From positions 141,563,317 through 141,627,316 of the forward strand of contig CM037584.1 of the NCBI GenBank assembly GCA_021018995.1: a stretch of 64,000 nucleotides of DNA, in the 5' to 3' direction. Source of the DNA: Chloranthus sessilifolius. Taxonomy: Eukaryota > Streptophyta > Magnoliopsida > Chloranthales > Chloranthaceae. Shown here piece by piece: positions 44,633-55,816 of this stretch (position 1 is the first letter of the stretch; every line of letters starts with the position of its first letter). Made by a program: the position numbers and the translations under genes. The notes under the pieces were generated by a model. The model was not told the origin of the DNA, ran no database searches, and saw only the letters and a program-made list of their open reading frames with translations.

Positions 44633-45066
44633 CCTGTCCTTTAAGAAGAAAGGAAAAAGCCTTAACCTAGTGGCTTCTGTCCCAAACCAGCAATGGAGAA
44701 TGTTGTACACAGGGCCAAGAACTGGTAAATGTGCTTGTAAGGGTCTTCCTTGCTAAGCCCATGGAAAGAGGGAAGCATTTGGATGATGGAAGTTTTGATC
44801 TCATAATTACCCTGAACATCTGGGAATTGAATGCTGAATGGAGAATTGTAATCATCCGGAGCATTCAATTCCTTCAATGTTCTAGGTTGCTCTTCACCCA
44901 TAACTATTGTCTCTATTTCAATTGGGGGCTCGACTGTGGTGTGTCTGTGCCTTCTTGGTCTTCTACCCCTTTCAATCTTAGGGTTAGCAGGCTCTAATGT
45001 AGGACTGAGAGATCTCCTTCCTAACATGCACACACACCAACAGCAGGGACAATTATTCGCAAGCAC
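44633..45066 (-). pseudogene. gag: C gag, N-terminal part
   Basis: The most likely ATG is at 45025-45027 (MLGRRSLSPTLEPANPKIER), as the open frame further upstream begins with GTG. Then YNSPFSIQFPDVQGNYEIK, MLPSFHGLSKEDPYKHIYQFLALC and TFSIAGLGQ follow, the usual N-terminal Gag of Athila-type elements. A one-base frameshift near 44680 precedes the LRLFPFFLKDR word that joins the part beyond the solo LTR. Confidence 0.8.
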
Positions 45067-45327
45067 ATTGCACTAAAAAAAAAATTACAGCTATCCTAAT
45101 CAACTGCTTATGGAATCTTTAAAGGAGAAATAAACTGAGGTTTTGAAGGTTAGAGAAGTGAAAACAGAGGTAGCTAGACTCTCAATGCAATTTCAGTCTC
45201 CTTCTCTGTTACGGTCCAGATCTGTAAGAAAAATTCCAAATGTAAATCAGCAGTATCAATTATTCACAAGTACAGCTACCAAAGAACAAAAAATACAAAA
45301 TTCTAAAGTCTACTACTAAATCAAAAT

Positions 45328-45345
45328 TCCCCGGTAGCGGCGCCA
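45328..45345 (-). other. C primer-binding site, tRNA-Asp type
   Basis: The minus strand reads TGGCGCCGCTACCGGGGA, six bases (AGTTTT) after the LTR end. The plant tRNA-Asp 3' end is complementary to TGGCGCCGTTGCCGGGGA, so this differs at two positions. F has the same site and the same six-base spacer. Confidence 0.85.
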
Positions 45346-45351
45346 AAAACT

Positions 45352-47878
45352 TGTTGGAATATTTTTGATTGCTTGCTACTGACTTTTTTTGAGACAGTGA
45401 TAAGAATGGGGTGAATGAAAATGAATGAACGGTGGATTGAAAATGGCAGAGCAGCAAGCCTAAATTATGCACAGTCCTGCAAGATACAAGGCCTGTTGTA
45501 GCAAGTTTTGATAAGTAAGAGTTTGTCCCAAAGGGAAAGTTGATCTAAAGCTCCGAGGGAGCCATCATTAGTAGGTTCTCCAGATCTGACTACAGATCTG
45601 GCAATCCTAAATGGAAGGGGATTTAAGGTCACTAAATTCTAAATCCTAAGGTAACTTAATGTCTAAACCATAAAAAGGGTTGAGAAAGAAGATGGAGTGA
45701 GAAAATAAATATAAAAGGGGTGAGAAGTATGCTATTAGGTTTAGATCTGATGGGTTTCATGACTCAAATTCAGATTTGCTGCTATAGAAGTCCTATCCAC
45801 TGGCTACATTATCACCACTGAGGAGAAAGAATCCAACTCATCTCTGTGCCATGATCCAATCCCTTTATGGCTATAACCTGTCCACTTAAATGGTCACAGA
45901 CTATCCAATTGGGGAACCACAGTCCAGAGATGGGTCAGAACAAGTTTATCATCGTAGGCACTACTTCATCCAGGCTACAAGCACAAGAATCCATAGGGAA
46001 CCTCAACCTCTAAAGTGCTATGTGTGGGGTTAGGCCTATATGGGAGCATGTTGGCCCAGACACCTAGAACCAGCAAGAGTTTGAGTACAGGCTTAGGTCT
46101 AGCTGTCCACTGTTGTAGAAAGACTGCAGTGATCCAGTCACAAGCCTACAATCTCTATAACCATACCAGATCTGCTATCTGATGGCGGGTCTATACAAAT
46201 ATAGGGGAGTTTGTCTCTGCACAATCTCTCACAGGGCTACACAATCTCTCACAGGGCTACAAGCACAAGTGCAGAGAAGAGGAATCTGTCTTGGATCTGT
46301 GGATTGGTCTCACCCTAAGGCTATAACCTGTCAACTTAAATGGTCACAGACTATCCCAGAGGCTGTCCTCCTCACTGAGGTCCAAAACAGAACAAGAACA
46401 TTGCTGTCACCACCATGTTCACAAGGCTACAGGCTCAGGCTCCCATGGGGATTTCAGATCTAGTGGATTCTGTGGTGGGGCTAGGCTTGTATAGGAGCAT
46501 GTTAGCCCAGACACATAGGTCACTTGGATCTAAATAGGTCTTTAAAAACAGTCCTCCATTGCTCATAATACAACCTATCAATGGAGGATCTCAAGGCAGT
46601 AGCCTTGTACAGAACAACTCAATCTCAAACTTCAATCCCATACATGTAAAACACCCAATCATGAAATTCCATTAAATCTAAACCAAATAAGCATACAGAG
46701 GCATAGCCAGCAAGTGTTGGGGTATGGAGAGAAAAAAAAAAAAAAAAAAAGTAAAAAGTAATCTACCTAAAACTTCCTAGAGATCTACAGCTATTTCCCA
46801 GAAGAAGATAGACAAAATTCTATTCTCCCCGTCCCCCAAACCTAAACCAGGCTTAGGTTTATATATCAATTAGTTTGGCGGTGCATTAGGGTTAGGAAAC
46901 CCTAATTTTATCGATGCCACATGGCCTAATACTGTTCCTTGGATGCCTCAAGATGTGTGCACGGAAATTAAAGCATTGGAGTGTGTGCCCTAATTACTGA
47001 AAGTTTCCAGAATGCCCTCTGTAGAAGTGAGGGAGAGTTAGAGTCCAGAGCCTCGCCAGGTAGCACTGGTTTCCAAGACTATCGCATGGTAGCACGGTCT
47101 TCGCGAGATTAGATTAACTTGAAATTCTACCCGTCGCGGGGTTGCCTTAGTTTGCAGCTGAAGTAGTCGCGCGATAGAGCATTGAATCCTCGCTAGATTG
47201 CTCTGGTCTTCGCGGGATTGCACTTTCCTTCTGAATGGTGAGAGAATCATGCGAGCAGTCTATTTATCAATGGATCTTCACGAGGGCATGATGTGCATTG
47301 GTCTCTGATCTGTGCGAGAGGTTTTTCTGAAGTTTTACATCCCACGGCCACTGTGCGACAGCTGCGCGCAGAAATACCTGGAGCTCTCTCTCTCCTCAGC
47401 TTATTTGAGTGAACTATGTGAGGTTTTGAGTGCTGCTTTCTTGAGCTGCGCGAGACTGCGCGAGCATTTAAGTGCTTGAGCTTCGCGAGAGCTGCGCGAA
47501 TCATGATTCTGAAGCCCTTCTGTCACTAAACTGCGTGAGAACAACGCGAACAATTGGTATTAAGTCTTGGGAACTCGCGAGGACTGCGCGAGGCTTACTT
47601 TCTGAATCCTTTGAACCTTGCGGCAACTGCGCGAGGCTCATTTTTTGCTCTGTTGCTGCTGTGCTTTGCCTTCATGCAGTCAAGTTTTTGTCTGGATCCA
47701 GCTTCCCTTCTTCTGAGAGACTTTTGGGGCAAAAGTGGGCTCCTTAGCAGGATTAAGGCCTTATTGTAGCTGCTGTTTATTACCTACAGAATAGGCTTAA
47801 AACACTTTTATTAAATGATTAAAGGTCCAACAAAGATTAAGTTAAGGGGTGAAAAGTGGTACTTTTCAGGTCTTAACA
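45352..47878 (-). mobile_element. C 5' LTR (right copy)
   Basis: Same layout as the left LTR: array at 47044-47640, TATATAAA at 46858-46865, the internal 450-base duplication (45868 and 46319), and the 20-base tandem duplication near 46220. By eye the two LTRs differ at only a few percent of sites, with many differences being C/T or G/A at CG sites. Confidence 0.9.
47044..47640. repeat. CGCG motif array of the C 5' LTR
   Basis: The same units as at 29268-29872, including GCTGCGCGAGACTGCGCGAG (47446), CTTCGCGAGAGCTGCGCGAA (47480) and CTCGCGAGGACTGCGCGAGG (47574). Several CG steps differ from the left copy as TG or CA. Confidence 0.85.
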
Positions 47879-47936
47879 GTAGGTGGTAACCAAACACTGT
47901 TGTATACCTCGAGAGATCGAAAAGAGGGTGTCTACA
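47879..47936 (-). mobile_element. LTR H2, terminal 58 bases
   Basis: Begins with the second GTAGG of the C target duplication. It ends at ...GGGTGTCTACA, that is TGTAGACACCC on the minus strand, the standard start of Tat-type LTRs in this window. Confidence 0.75.
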
Positions 47937-48855
47937 GATGCCCCTCTTCGGCATATTCTTGCGGAGTAAGGATTCATCGAAGAAAGTAGACACCTCGATG
48001 TAAGCTTCCTCTCGTTTCTCTAAGGGATCATATATGTAAACTAAAAGAGCTGACATGAAATTCTTGGCTTTCTTATTTGTTCGCACAAGCTAAATAAGGT
48101 GACGATTCGGAGGCCTGTTGTAGGAATCGAAGGGGTTTTCGCTGTCGTGGGTGCATGTCACTACCAGACGGAGGAATTTTATGCAATCGAAGAACGGGTG
48201 GCACAAACAACTGTTCGGATGAAAGGGAAATAATAACATTGATAAGATAGCGAAGACCTTGCAGATCATGTCAGACCAAGTACGTCGTTGCTCACACCAA
48301 CGATGCTCGAGGGGTCTCTTTTGATAAACATTTTTGACTTCTTAAAGTCAAGTATACTTAATGTTCAGCTCCACAGCAAAGAGAAGAGAATAGAGAGATA
48401 AAGTTCAGAGAGAGATGCATGCAAAGTTTTGAAATTTTGCGGTTTAACTTAAATCAATTTGTTAAATCGAAAAATGCGGCTCTTGAGACATCGCTAAGCA
48501 GATTCATCGGAAAGGATTTGGTGACCCGACCTTTGTTTGAATTGTCAAGGCAATGCTCAATATGCCCAGTATTCCTTCTGACCTTTCACATATACTGATG
48601 ATTATCACTTATGGGATGAAGTATAGTAAATTCGTGAATGTAGGCAAGTCGGGTTTGAAAAAGTTTTGATACTTAATATTAGACTAATTATATTTATGGG
48701 AATATCGGATGAAGTAATACTTACTTGTTTTACGCTAGGGTGATCACTTTTGCATGGGATAGTCAGGTTTATTATATTATTTATTTATTTTATTTTATTT
48801 TATTTTTGTCGATATATACATTATATTCGTAGTGTGTTTAGAAATGCAAGAAGGA
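47937..48855 (-). other. H2 internal 3' remnant
   Basis: On the minus strand CCGAAGAGGGGCATC stands directly before the LTR start and is a polypurine tract, so H2 is a 3' LTR and this is its 3' internal region. No gene or domain is recognised. The last 100 bases are very AT-rich (TTTATTTTATTTTATT near 48785). Confidence 0.5.
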
Positions 48856-48859
48856 GAGA

Positions 48860-48957
48860 TTATACACCTAAATTGTAGTGTAATCAAATTATACACTTAA
48901 ATTACAGTGTAATCAAATTGCACACTCTCAGAACAATGTATAATTCACCTGAATTCG
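48860..48957. repeat. Three ATTATACAC...GTGTAAT hairpin units
   Basis: Units GATTATACACCTAAATTG with AGTGTAATC (48860), AATTATACACTTAAATT with ACAGTGTAATC (48886) and a decayed third unit ending AATGTATAATTC (48946). They resemble the H2 hairpins with an ACAC core in place of ACGC. Confidence 0.6.
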
Positions 48958-49088
48958 AATTTGGAGTTATAATTAGAGTTTTACTAGGATTTGGTGTAGT
49001 TTATTGTATATATGAATTTCTTCATCTTTTTGAGTAAATTGTAGTGAATTTCTGGTAAAATTCTAATTATAACTCCAAATTCGAATTC
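48951..49088. repeat. Inverted repeat, 35-base arms
   Basis: The left arm, 48951-48985, starts GAATTCGAATTTGGAG. The right arm, 49054-49088, is its reverse complement with two mismatches. The spacer is 68 bases. No transposase. It could be a foldback or MITE-like insertion, or a hairpin belonging to the neighbouring LTR. Confidence 0.7.
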
Positions 49089-49660
49089 GTATTAGTAAAT
49101 TAGTATATATCATAAACCACAAAAAAACATTATAAGGCACTAGGAGCGCCTTAAATAGTGAAAGGGAAGTTTCAATAAGCATAAATGAATCGAAATAAAA
49201 CCCATGACAATCTTCTTATTTCAAATTATAAAGTTTGACATGTCCAAAAGCTTAAAACATTCTTAATAAACTACTAGCCAAACATTGTCTCATCCATTGA
49301 AAACAATAATATTAAAAGGAAGTAAATAGCTAGGCTACGAAGCCTTCATCGCTATCCATCTCAGGTTCCTGAACACCACATGCGGTCTCATTACCATAAG
49401 CGCATACGTTATCCTTAGCTACACCTGTCTCAGCTGGGAACTCACATCAACAAGGAAAGTAAGTTTACACTTGTATGGACCAGACATGCAATCCATTAAA
49501 ACATAAGATATCAATCATCGTAATATAAATATTCCTATAATTCAAGAGTGTGAGCTTGTGACATGCATAATTTCAATAAGTTGAAAGGAATTGAACATAA
49601 CATGAATATCAATGTCACATGAGTTTATCTTTTCTTTTAAGTTCATCTTTTACTCGTCCC

Positions 49661-49965
49661 TCTCATGATGTTGACTTTTAGACTCCGTCTCTCGCAAGGC
49701 GTTGGGTCTAATAAGCCCTTATTCATTTAATTATCTGCCCCTCTCAAGACGTTGACTTTTAGACTCCATCCCTCTCAAGACGTTGGGTCTAATGTGTCCT
49801 TATTCATTATTTAGTTAGACTCCATCCCTCTCAAGATGTTAAGTCTAATGCTTCTTATTCATTATTTAGTTAGACTCCGTCCCTCTAGAGACATTGGGTC
49901 TAATGATTCTTATTATTTAATGTTAGTTATACTCAGTCCCTCTCAAGATGTTCGGTCTAATCAAA
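49661..49965. repeat. Tandem repeat in the G LTR, unit about 55-65 bases
   Basis: Five units share the words AGACTCCGTCCCTCTCAAGA and GTTGGGTCTAATG, followed by TCTTATTCATTATTTAG, with substitutions and short deletions. Confidence 0.8.
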
Positions 49966-50135
49966 CATGATCATTGCTTAACCTTTCATCATGTTCATGT
50001 GTCTTAATCATGCAATCCGTGGACTATTATAAAACCTTAAAGTGCATGAGAATATAATCATTGTATATAAACCGTAACATTTAATCAAACTCATTGTAAA
50101 AAAAATTGAAAAGAACTTGAACTTGCCTGCCCAAA

Positions 50136-50385
50136 ATCGATCAATCGTTTTCATGCTCGATCGATCGATTTTTTTTGAGACTTTTCAAATCCCCTTAACA
50201 GTTAGAGTTGATCGATCGATTTTCTAGAATCGATCGATTGATTCCAACCCGTGAGCCTTTAATAAATTATAAATTATCATTCAAAAATCGATCAATCAAT
50301 TTCTCCAAACTTGATCGATCGATTTTGACCAGAGGGCATACCATTAATTATCATCCAAAATCAATCGATTTCCAAACTCGATCGA
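50136..50385. repeat. TCGATCGATCGA palindromes in the G LTR
   Basis: About eight units, for example CTCGATCGATCGATTTT (50157), GTTGATCGATCGATTTTC (50207), GAATCGATCGATTGATTCC (50228), CTTGATCGATCGATTTTG (50311) and CTCGATCGATCTATTTCG (50379). Half of the units are followed by GACCAG-like words. The element strand is minus, and a TATATAAA-like word lies downstream near 50074. Confidence 0.8.
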
Positions 50386-51224
50386 TCTATTTCGACCAGT
50401 GCGCACTCAAAGTTGATCAAATTTCATGATGGAATTTTAACCTGATTTTAGCTAAAAAACATCAACATCAAAACATCAATCAGAGCATGCATTTACTTCT
50501 AATCACACCGCTCATTATTTATGCAATAAACACATTTTTTTTAAGATAAAATTCATATTTAAATCGATATTTTAAGTTTCAAGGGAAAGCATGATTTCTC
50601 CATACCTAGATTGATCGTATCTCCGTGATTCAATCGAGTTTGTAACTACGACGATGGCTCTTGAAGGAGGCAAATGCCGCTTAAAAATAGATGCAAACGT
50701 CTCACTGATCTTCTAAAAAGAAAAGCTCTAGATTAAGAGGATCTAGAATCTCTTCGCTAATGTCTCTAGGATCTCTTACGGGAAGTTCCTCTATTCTTAA
50801 GAAGAATTCTTAATGAGATTATGATTTAGGGTTTTTCTCGTAACACACCTTTTTAACTTATTAGGGAAACATCCAGTGTTAGGCTAACACACCAAGGAAG
50901 GATGTATAGGCATTTACTTTAAGGTTCAAAATAAAAGTTTAAAACCTATGTACTAAGGTTCGATCCTCTGACCTCTTGTCTCTAACTCAAGCATCTAACC
51001 AGGAGGCTACCACATAACTTGTTTCAATTAATGACAGAATTAAATATAATAGTTTGAAAAACTAGAACCTGTATTTTTTATAAAAATGTTTAAAAATTTA
51101 AAGCATACGGTGTATACGCTATTAGGCACGTAGAAATAAATTAGGTGTATCAATGCAATAAAATTAGGATCACTACAATCTTTCCTACTTATAAAAATTT
51201 TATCTTAGAAATTGAGCCATATCT

Positions 51225-52016
51225 TTACTCGAAGAGATGGGGATAGTCCCCCCTGATAGTATCCTTGCGTTCCGAAGTCGCTTCTAAACGAGAGTGATGT
51301 TGCAAAACCACAAGGACCAATAATATTACTTTATTTCTTAGGGTATGTTCTTTTCGATCAATAATCTGAACATGCTTCTCTACAATGGACATATCCTTAT
51401 AAATATCCAAGGGTTCCCACTCAATAACATGAGCAGGGTCTGCTACATATTTTTTTAGTATGGATATGTGAAAGATATTATGCACCTCGACAAACTTTGG
51501 TGGTAGCTTGACCCGATATGTTGTTTCGCTGATTCTCTTCAAGACTTCAAATGACCTACGAATCTCGGGCTAAGCTTTTCTTGCAACCCGAATCTCAACA
51601 CTTCTTTCATTGGTGATATTTTCATAAAGACTTTATCCCCTTCAATAAGATCCCAATTCCTACACTTAAAATTAGCGTAGCTCTTCTGTATGCTCTACGC
51701 GGTCCACATTCTCTCTCAGATCAACTGAATTTGCTTAGATGTATCTTCAAAAATCTGAGGTCCTAGCAAACTTCTTACATCGACTTCATCCCAACACAAA
51801 ACGGTTATGATACTTCTCCCATACAAGGCTTCATATGGGGCCATCTGAATAGTAGACCGGTAACTGTTGTTATAGGCGAACTCTGTAAGAGATAGATGTT
51901 TTTCCTAATTACCTTCAAAGTCCAGTACATAAGTGCGCAATATGTCCTTCAACACTTGATTCAGTCTTTCGGTCTATCCATCCATTTAAGGATGAAAAGC
52001 GGAGCTAAATTTCAAC
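51225..52016 (-). pseudogene. pol: G integrase C-terminal region and chromodomain-type tail (broken)
   Basis: The frame 51542-51225 reads FVEVHNIFHISILKKYVADP, VIEWEPLDIYKDMS, VQIIDRKEHTLRNKVI and ends DYPHLFE. This is the GPY-to-chromodomain-like tail of Tekay-type chromoviruses, which is thought to steer integration to heterochromatin. Upstream to 52016 the frame is broken many times, but a TER word with the catalytic Glu region (FSSAFHP, TERLNQVL) can be seen near 51930. Confidence 0.7.
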
Positions 52017-52799
52017 TTAGACCCATCCCATATTGAAATTTCTGCCAAAATCTCTACGTGTAATGTGGTCTTTATCAGACATAATATCAGTAGGTACTCC
52101 ATCTAACTTGACAATCTCATGAATGTAAATATCCACAAACTGAGAAGCTAAATAGATCATGCGGTATAAAATAAAATGGGCAGATTTTGTCAATCTATCA
52201 ACCACGACCCAAATAGCATCGTTCCTCTTCAAAGTCCTTGGTAAATCGGTGATGAAATCCATGCTAATACTTTCCCATATCCATCTCAAAATTGGTAGCG
52301 GATGAAGTAAACCAGGTGGTTTCTGGTGTTTGGCTTTAACTTGCTGGCACGTGAGATATCTTTCCACATAGTTAGCGATCTCTCTCTTCTTGTCATTCCA
52401 CCAATAAATTTTCTCTATTTCATTATACATTTTGTTATTCCCAGGCTGTATAGCGAATTTAGATTTATAAGCTTCATTCAAGATTTCTCCTTTCAATTCT
52501 AAGTTATCGGGTACACAATAGCGTCCCTGAAACAAAATTATCCCATTATCTTTGACAGTTATCTCCGGTTTCCCACTATCTTTTAATTTAAAAAGATTGG
52601 GATCATTAAGCTGTAGTTCCCTGACTCGATCAAGTGATGAGGAGGTGATAATAATATGCGAAGACAATGCCCTTAGTCGAATCACCTGCTCTGGAATAAA
52701 TCTACTGAGGGCATCATCAACTACATTGGCCTTTCCCAGATGATATTTGATCTCGCAAACGATAAGGAATTCCAACCATGTTCGCTGTCTCATATTCAA
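52017..52799 (-). pseudogene. pol: G integrase, N-terminal and core
   Basis: The open frame reads WLEFLIVCEIKYHLGKANVV and DALSRF (end of RNase H), then the zinc region with damage: the His pair is replaced (EAYKSKFAIQPGN), and the first Cys is replaced in RYLTCQQVK. The core has SMDFITDLP and IMSDKD with both Asp residues. The frame ends at 52017. A chromoviral integrase, inactive. Confidence 0.8.
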
Positions 52800-54037
52800 G
52801 TCTTTCTGTATAAAAAGATATTTTAAACTTTGATGACCTGTGGAGATGATGAATTTCTCCCCATAAAGGTAATGTCTCTAAATCTTCAGCACAAATATGA
52901 TAGCAGCCAGTTCTATATCATGCGTAGGGTAATTCTTTTCGTGATTCTTTAGATGCCTAGATCCGTAAGCCACAACTCTCTCATTCTGACACCACCTAAT
53001 CCTTTATACAACACATCATTATTAACGATAAAACTACCGCTGCCAGAAGGTATCACTAGAATAGGTGTTGTAGTTAACCTTTTCTTCAATTCGAGAAAGC
53101 TCTTCTCGCACTCTTCGGTCCAATCAAATTTTGTATTCTTCTTGGTCGCCCAGTAAGTGGTCCTGAGATCTTTGAGAACCCCTCCACGAAACTTCTATAG
53201 TAACCTGCTATGCCCAAGAAACTCCGTACTTTAGTAACATTCTTGGGACTCGCCTAATTTATAATGGCTTCAATTTTAGCGGGAACAATAGTAATCCCTG
53301 CCTCAGAAATCCTGTGGCCCAAGAATGCCACTTCACGCATCCATAATTTGCATTTATTTGTCTTAGCGTACAACTGGTGGTCCAAGAGGGCTATTCATGT
53401 TCTTCTTCAAATTTGGAATAAATCAGGATGTCATCGACGAAGACCACCACAAATAGATCCAAATAGGGTTGAAAATATGATTCATCAAGTCCATGAAGAT
53501 TACAGGGGCATTAGTCAATCCGAAGGGCATTACTAAAAAATTATACTGCCCATTCCTCGTATTGAATGCTGTCTTAGCCACATCGGATTCTCTCACCCTC
53601 AACTGGTGATATCCCGATCTCAGATCGATCTTAGAGAAATATTGTGCACCTTGTAGTTGATCAAATAAAACATCAATCTGTGGCAATGGATACTTATTTT
53701 TAACAGTCGCCTGGTTCAACTGTCGGTAGTTTATGCACAATCTTTGAGTACCGTCTTTCTTCTTCACAAATAAAATAGGAGCACTGCATGGTGACTGACT
53801 CTTCCTAATAAAGCCCTTATCTTAAAGTTCCTGTAACTATTTTGTCAATTCCAATAGTTCTGTAGGTGCCATCTTGTAAGGAGTCTTAGCTATCAGTGTC
53901 GTACCCGGTACTAGCTCAATCTAAAATTTGACTTCCCTACTTGGCGGCAAACCTATCAGTTCATCAGGAAAAACTCTCACAAATTTGTTCACAAACAGGT
54001 TTCGAAGATATATCTCCTCACTTTTTTCTCGACTTCC
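52800..54037 (-). pseudogene. pol: G reverse transcriptase and RNase H part (broken and truncated)
   Basis: Readable from the truncated end: RVFPDELIGLPPSREVKF, PYKMAPTELLELTK, then the frame 53767-53423 with VNYRQLNQ-type [39 protein letters not shown] and [16 protein letters not shown] one-base shift follows, after which FVDDILIYS (catalytic VDD) reads in the next frame near 53430. RNase H words (DWTEECEKSFLELKK) follow with more stops. The remaining N-terminal pol and gag are missing because F begins at 54038. Confidence 0.8.
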
Positions 54038-54244
54038 TGATTAGTCACATAATTTACCATTTTATCACCCTTAACTTTGTTATGCTAGGCCATAGTTTGC
54101 TACTAATAAGTTACTGATATGGAGATATTAGAGATAACCAATAAAATAGAGTAAAAGTGTTAATATTCATCAAAATAAACTCAAAAAGTAATAAGAAAGA
54201 AGATTGAGTGAAAAAGATAATTTCCCACCTATTAAAAGCCAGAA

Positions 54245-54395
54245 AATCGTAATTTATGATTCTGCAAAAGTGACAAAAGAAGAAAAGTGAAAAATTGTAA
54301 TTCAGAGAATCGTCAACTATGAGGAAGCTATGAAAGATAGAAATTGTGATTTACGATTTTCTAAGAAAGAGAAGAAAATGAGAAATTATGATTTG
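54245..54395. repeat. AATCGTAATTTACGATT-type palindromes in the F LTR
   Basis: Units AAATCGTAATTTATGATTC (54245), AATTGTAATTCAGAGAATCG (54293), AATTGTGATTTACGATTTTC (54341) and AATTATGATTTGCGATTTTT (54382), about 45-50 bases apart and about 300-450 bases upstream of the TATA box. Confidence 0.75.
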
Positions 54396-54704
54396 CGATT
54401 TTTCAGAAAGGAAACTTTCCTACTATTGCTGCTACTGCTGATCACGTGTATATTACACCACCATGAACAGAATTAGAAGATATATGAAATTAGAAGTCTG
54501 ATGAATTATGGATCTGAGAAGATTGATGAAGATAAGCTTTAGGAAATCTAAGTTGCTGAAATAAAACAAAACAATATAGAAGTACATCTACCGTCTAAGC
54601 AAGGAAAAGATAAAATTAGGAATTAGAGTTATAGTAGGAATCTTTTATTTTTAGTAGTTTCTTTTATTAGAATTGGAAGTCTTTGTAAACCGACTCCTTA
54701 TGAT

Positions 54705-54712
54705 TATAAATA
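54705..54712 (+). promoter_or_regulatory. TATA box of the F LTR
   Basis: TATAAATA within TGATTATAAATAAGAGAG. Confidence 0.65.
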
Positions 54713-55516
54713 AGAGAGCTTGGTATAGGAATAAGGATCGAAGAATTTCAGCATCAATTGACAACTGAGGTTGGATTTTCTTCCAATCAGTAGCGTAAAA
54801 TAGTTAAAGTAGATTAGATATCAGAGGTTTCTCAATAGTAATTGATGACTGCAATTGAGTGCTGAAAATTAGTGTAGATATCCTAGTTTCTCTGAAGCAA
54901 TTGACGACTGCGGCTGAGGGGTGAAAGATATATTATTTGCTTTCTACTTTAGATTTTATTTTGTACTATTTTCATGCTTTGTAAACATCTCCAAGTTTTA
55001 ATTTGAATTGATGACTCAGGTTAGAATTTTCAGATTAGGGTAACGGTTTTTACTTTTCCATCTTCAGTTTTCTAAGGTTTGATTGACGCCCAGATTTTAG
55101 GAAGTTGTTGATTAGATTAAATCTGTCTTAATAGGATCTTAGACTTGATTGACGACCAATGCTAAGAAACTAGAGATATGGTGTAACGGTACTATTTATT
55201 TTTATAGATATCTGATAGCTGAAGATTGGGATTGACGACCTCAATCTGAAGGAGGATTTAGATTTATTTTATGTAGTTTAAATTTAGAAACCATTCTTTT
55301 ATTCATATTTCTTTAGTAGATTAGATTTTAAAGATAAATAGAAGTTTTTAAAATAAGGATTTAAATAGAAGATGTAAATAAGAAGTAATTAGATAAATAA
55401 ATTTCCTCGTGGGAACGATCCTATGCTAGTACTATGATTTCTATTGTACGCTTGCAATAGGTTAAGACTTGAGTTTAATATAATTTTAATATACATGACA
55501 AGATTTACCAAGTTTT

Positions 55517-55534
55517 TGGCGCCGCTGCCGGGGA
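55517..55534 (+). other. F primer-binding site, tRNA-Asp type
   Basis: TGGCGCCGCTGCCGGGGA, one base different from the complement of plant tRNA-Asp 3' end as I know it. Preceded by AGTTTT after the LTR. Confidence 0.85.
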
Positions 55535-55816
55535 AGCAGAATTTATCTTTATTTATATTTTTATCTAATATTTTTATTCTTTTAAAAACTAATATTTATC
55601 TTTCTCTTTTTACATTTCTTTATATATATATTTTTCTTTGATCACTTCTTAATCTTCTGCAGGATTATTCGAAGCAGCGAATCAAAAGTTTCCAACTTCT
55701 GTCGGCCACGAAGTTTAGAAGCTCAGATTTGTTTCTCTCCCTACTTTCTAGAATAAAAATCATATAAACTTGAACTAAAACAAGGCATACTGTATTATAA
55801 GCCAACCTGCCTCAAT

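Larger units (their letters stand above)
27578..47878 (-). mobile_element. Element C, nearly full-length Athila-like retrotransposon
   Basis: The two LTRs (27578-30111, 2534 bases; 45352-47878, 2527 bases) begin TGTTGGAAT and end CTTAACA on the plus strand and are similar throughout. Perfect 5-base duplications GTAGG lie at 27573-27577 and 47879-47883. The element reads on the minus strand: primer site complementary to tRNA-Asp, gag, protease, reverse transcriptase, RNase H, integrase, then a long 3' ORF region and a 3' untranslated region. The order and the 3' ORF indicate the Athila lineage. Gag is split by a solo LTR (42300-44632). At least three frameshifts and several stops make it non-autonomous. 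The host sequence it split is LTR H2, 58 bases from that LTR's end. Confidence 0.95.
49100..51177 (-). mobile_element. Element G, 3' LTR (Tekay-like chromovirus)
   Basis: The minus strand begins TGTAGTGATCCTAATTTT at 51177, next to the purine tract AGTAGGAAAGAT and the end of the integrase, as expected for a 3' LTR. The start resembles the E LTR start. Contains a tandem repeat (49661-49965) and a palindrome array (50136-50385). The left limit is not resolved. No coding sequence. Confidence 0.65.
54038..55510 (+). mobile_element. Element F, 5' LTR
   Basis: Starts TGATTAGTCACATAATTTACC and ends GATTTACCA, followed after six bases by a tRNA-Asp primer site, the same spacing as in C. The reverse complement matches F' (15720-17099). 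Features: AATCGTAATTTACGATT-type units (54245-54395) and TATAAATA (54705-54712). It contains several pieces with ATTGACGACT-like words (54765-55240), about five copies. F inserted in G pol. Confidence 0.85.
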
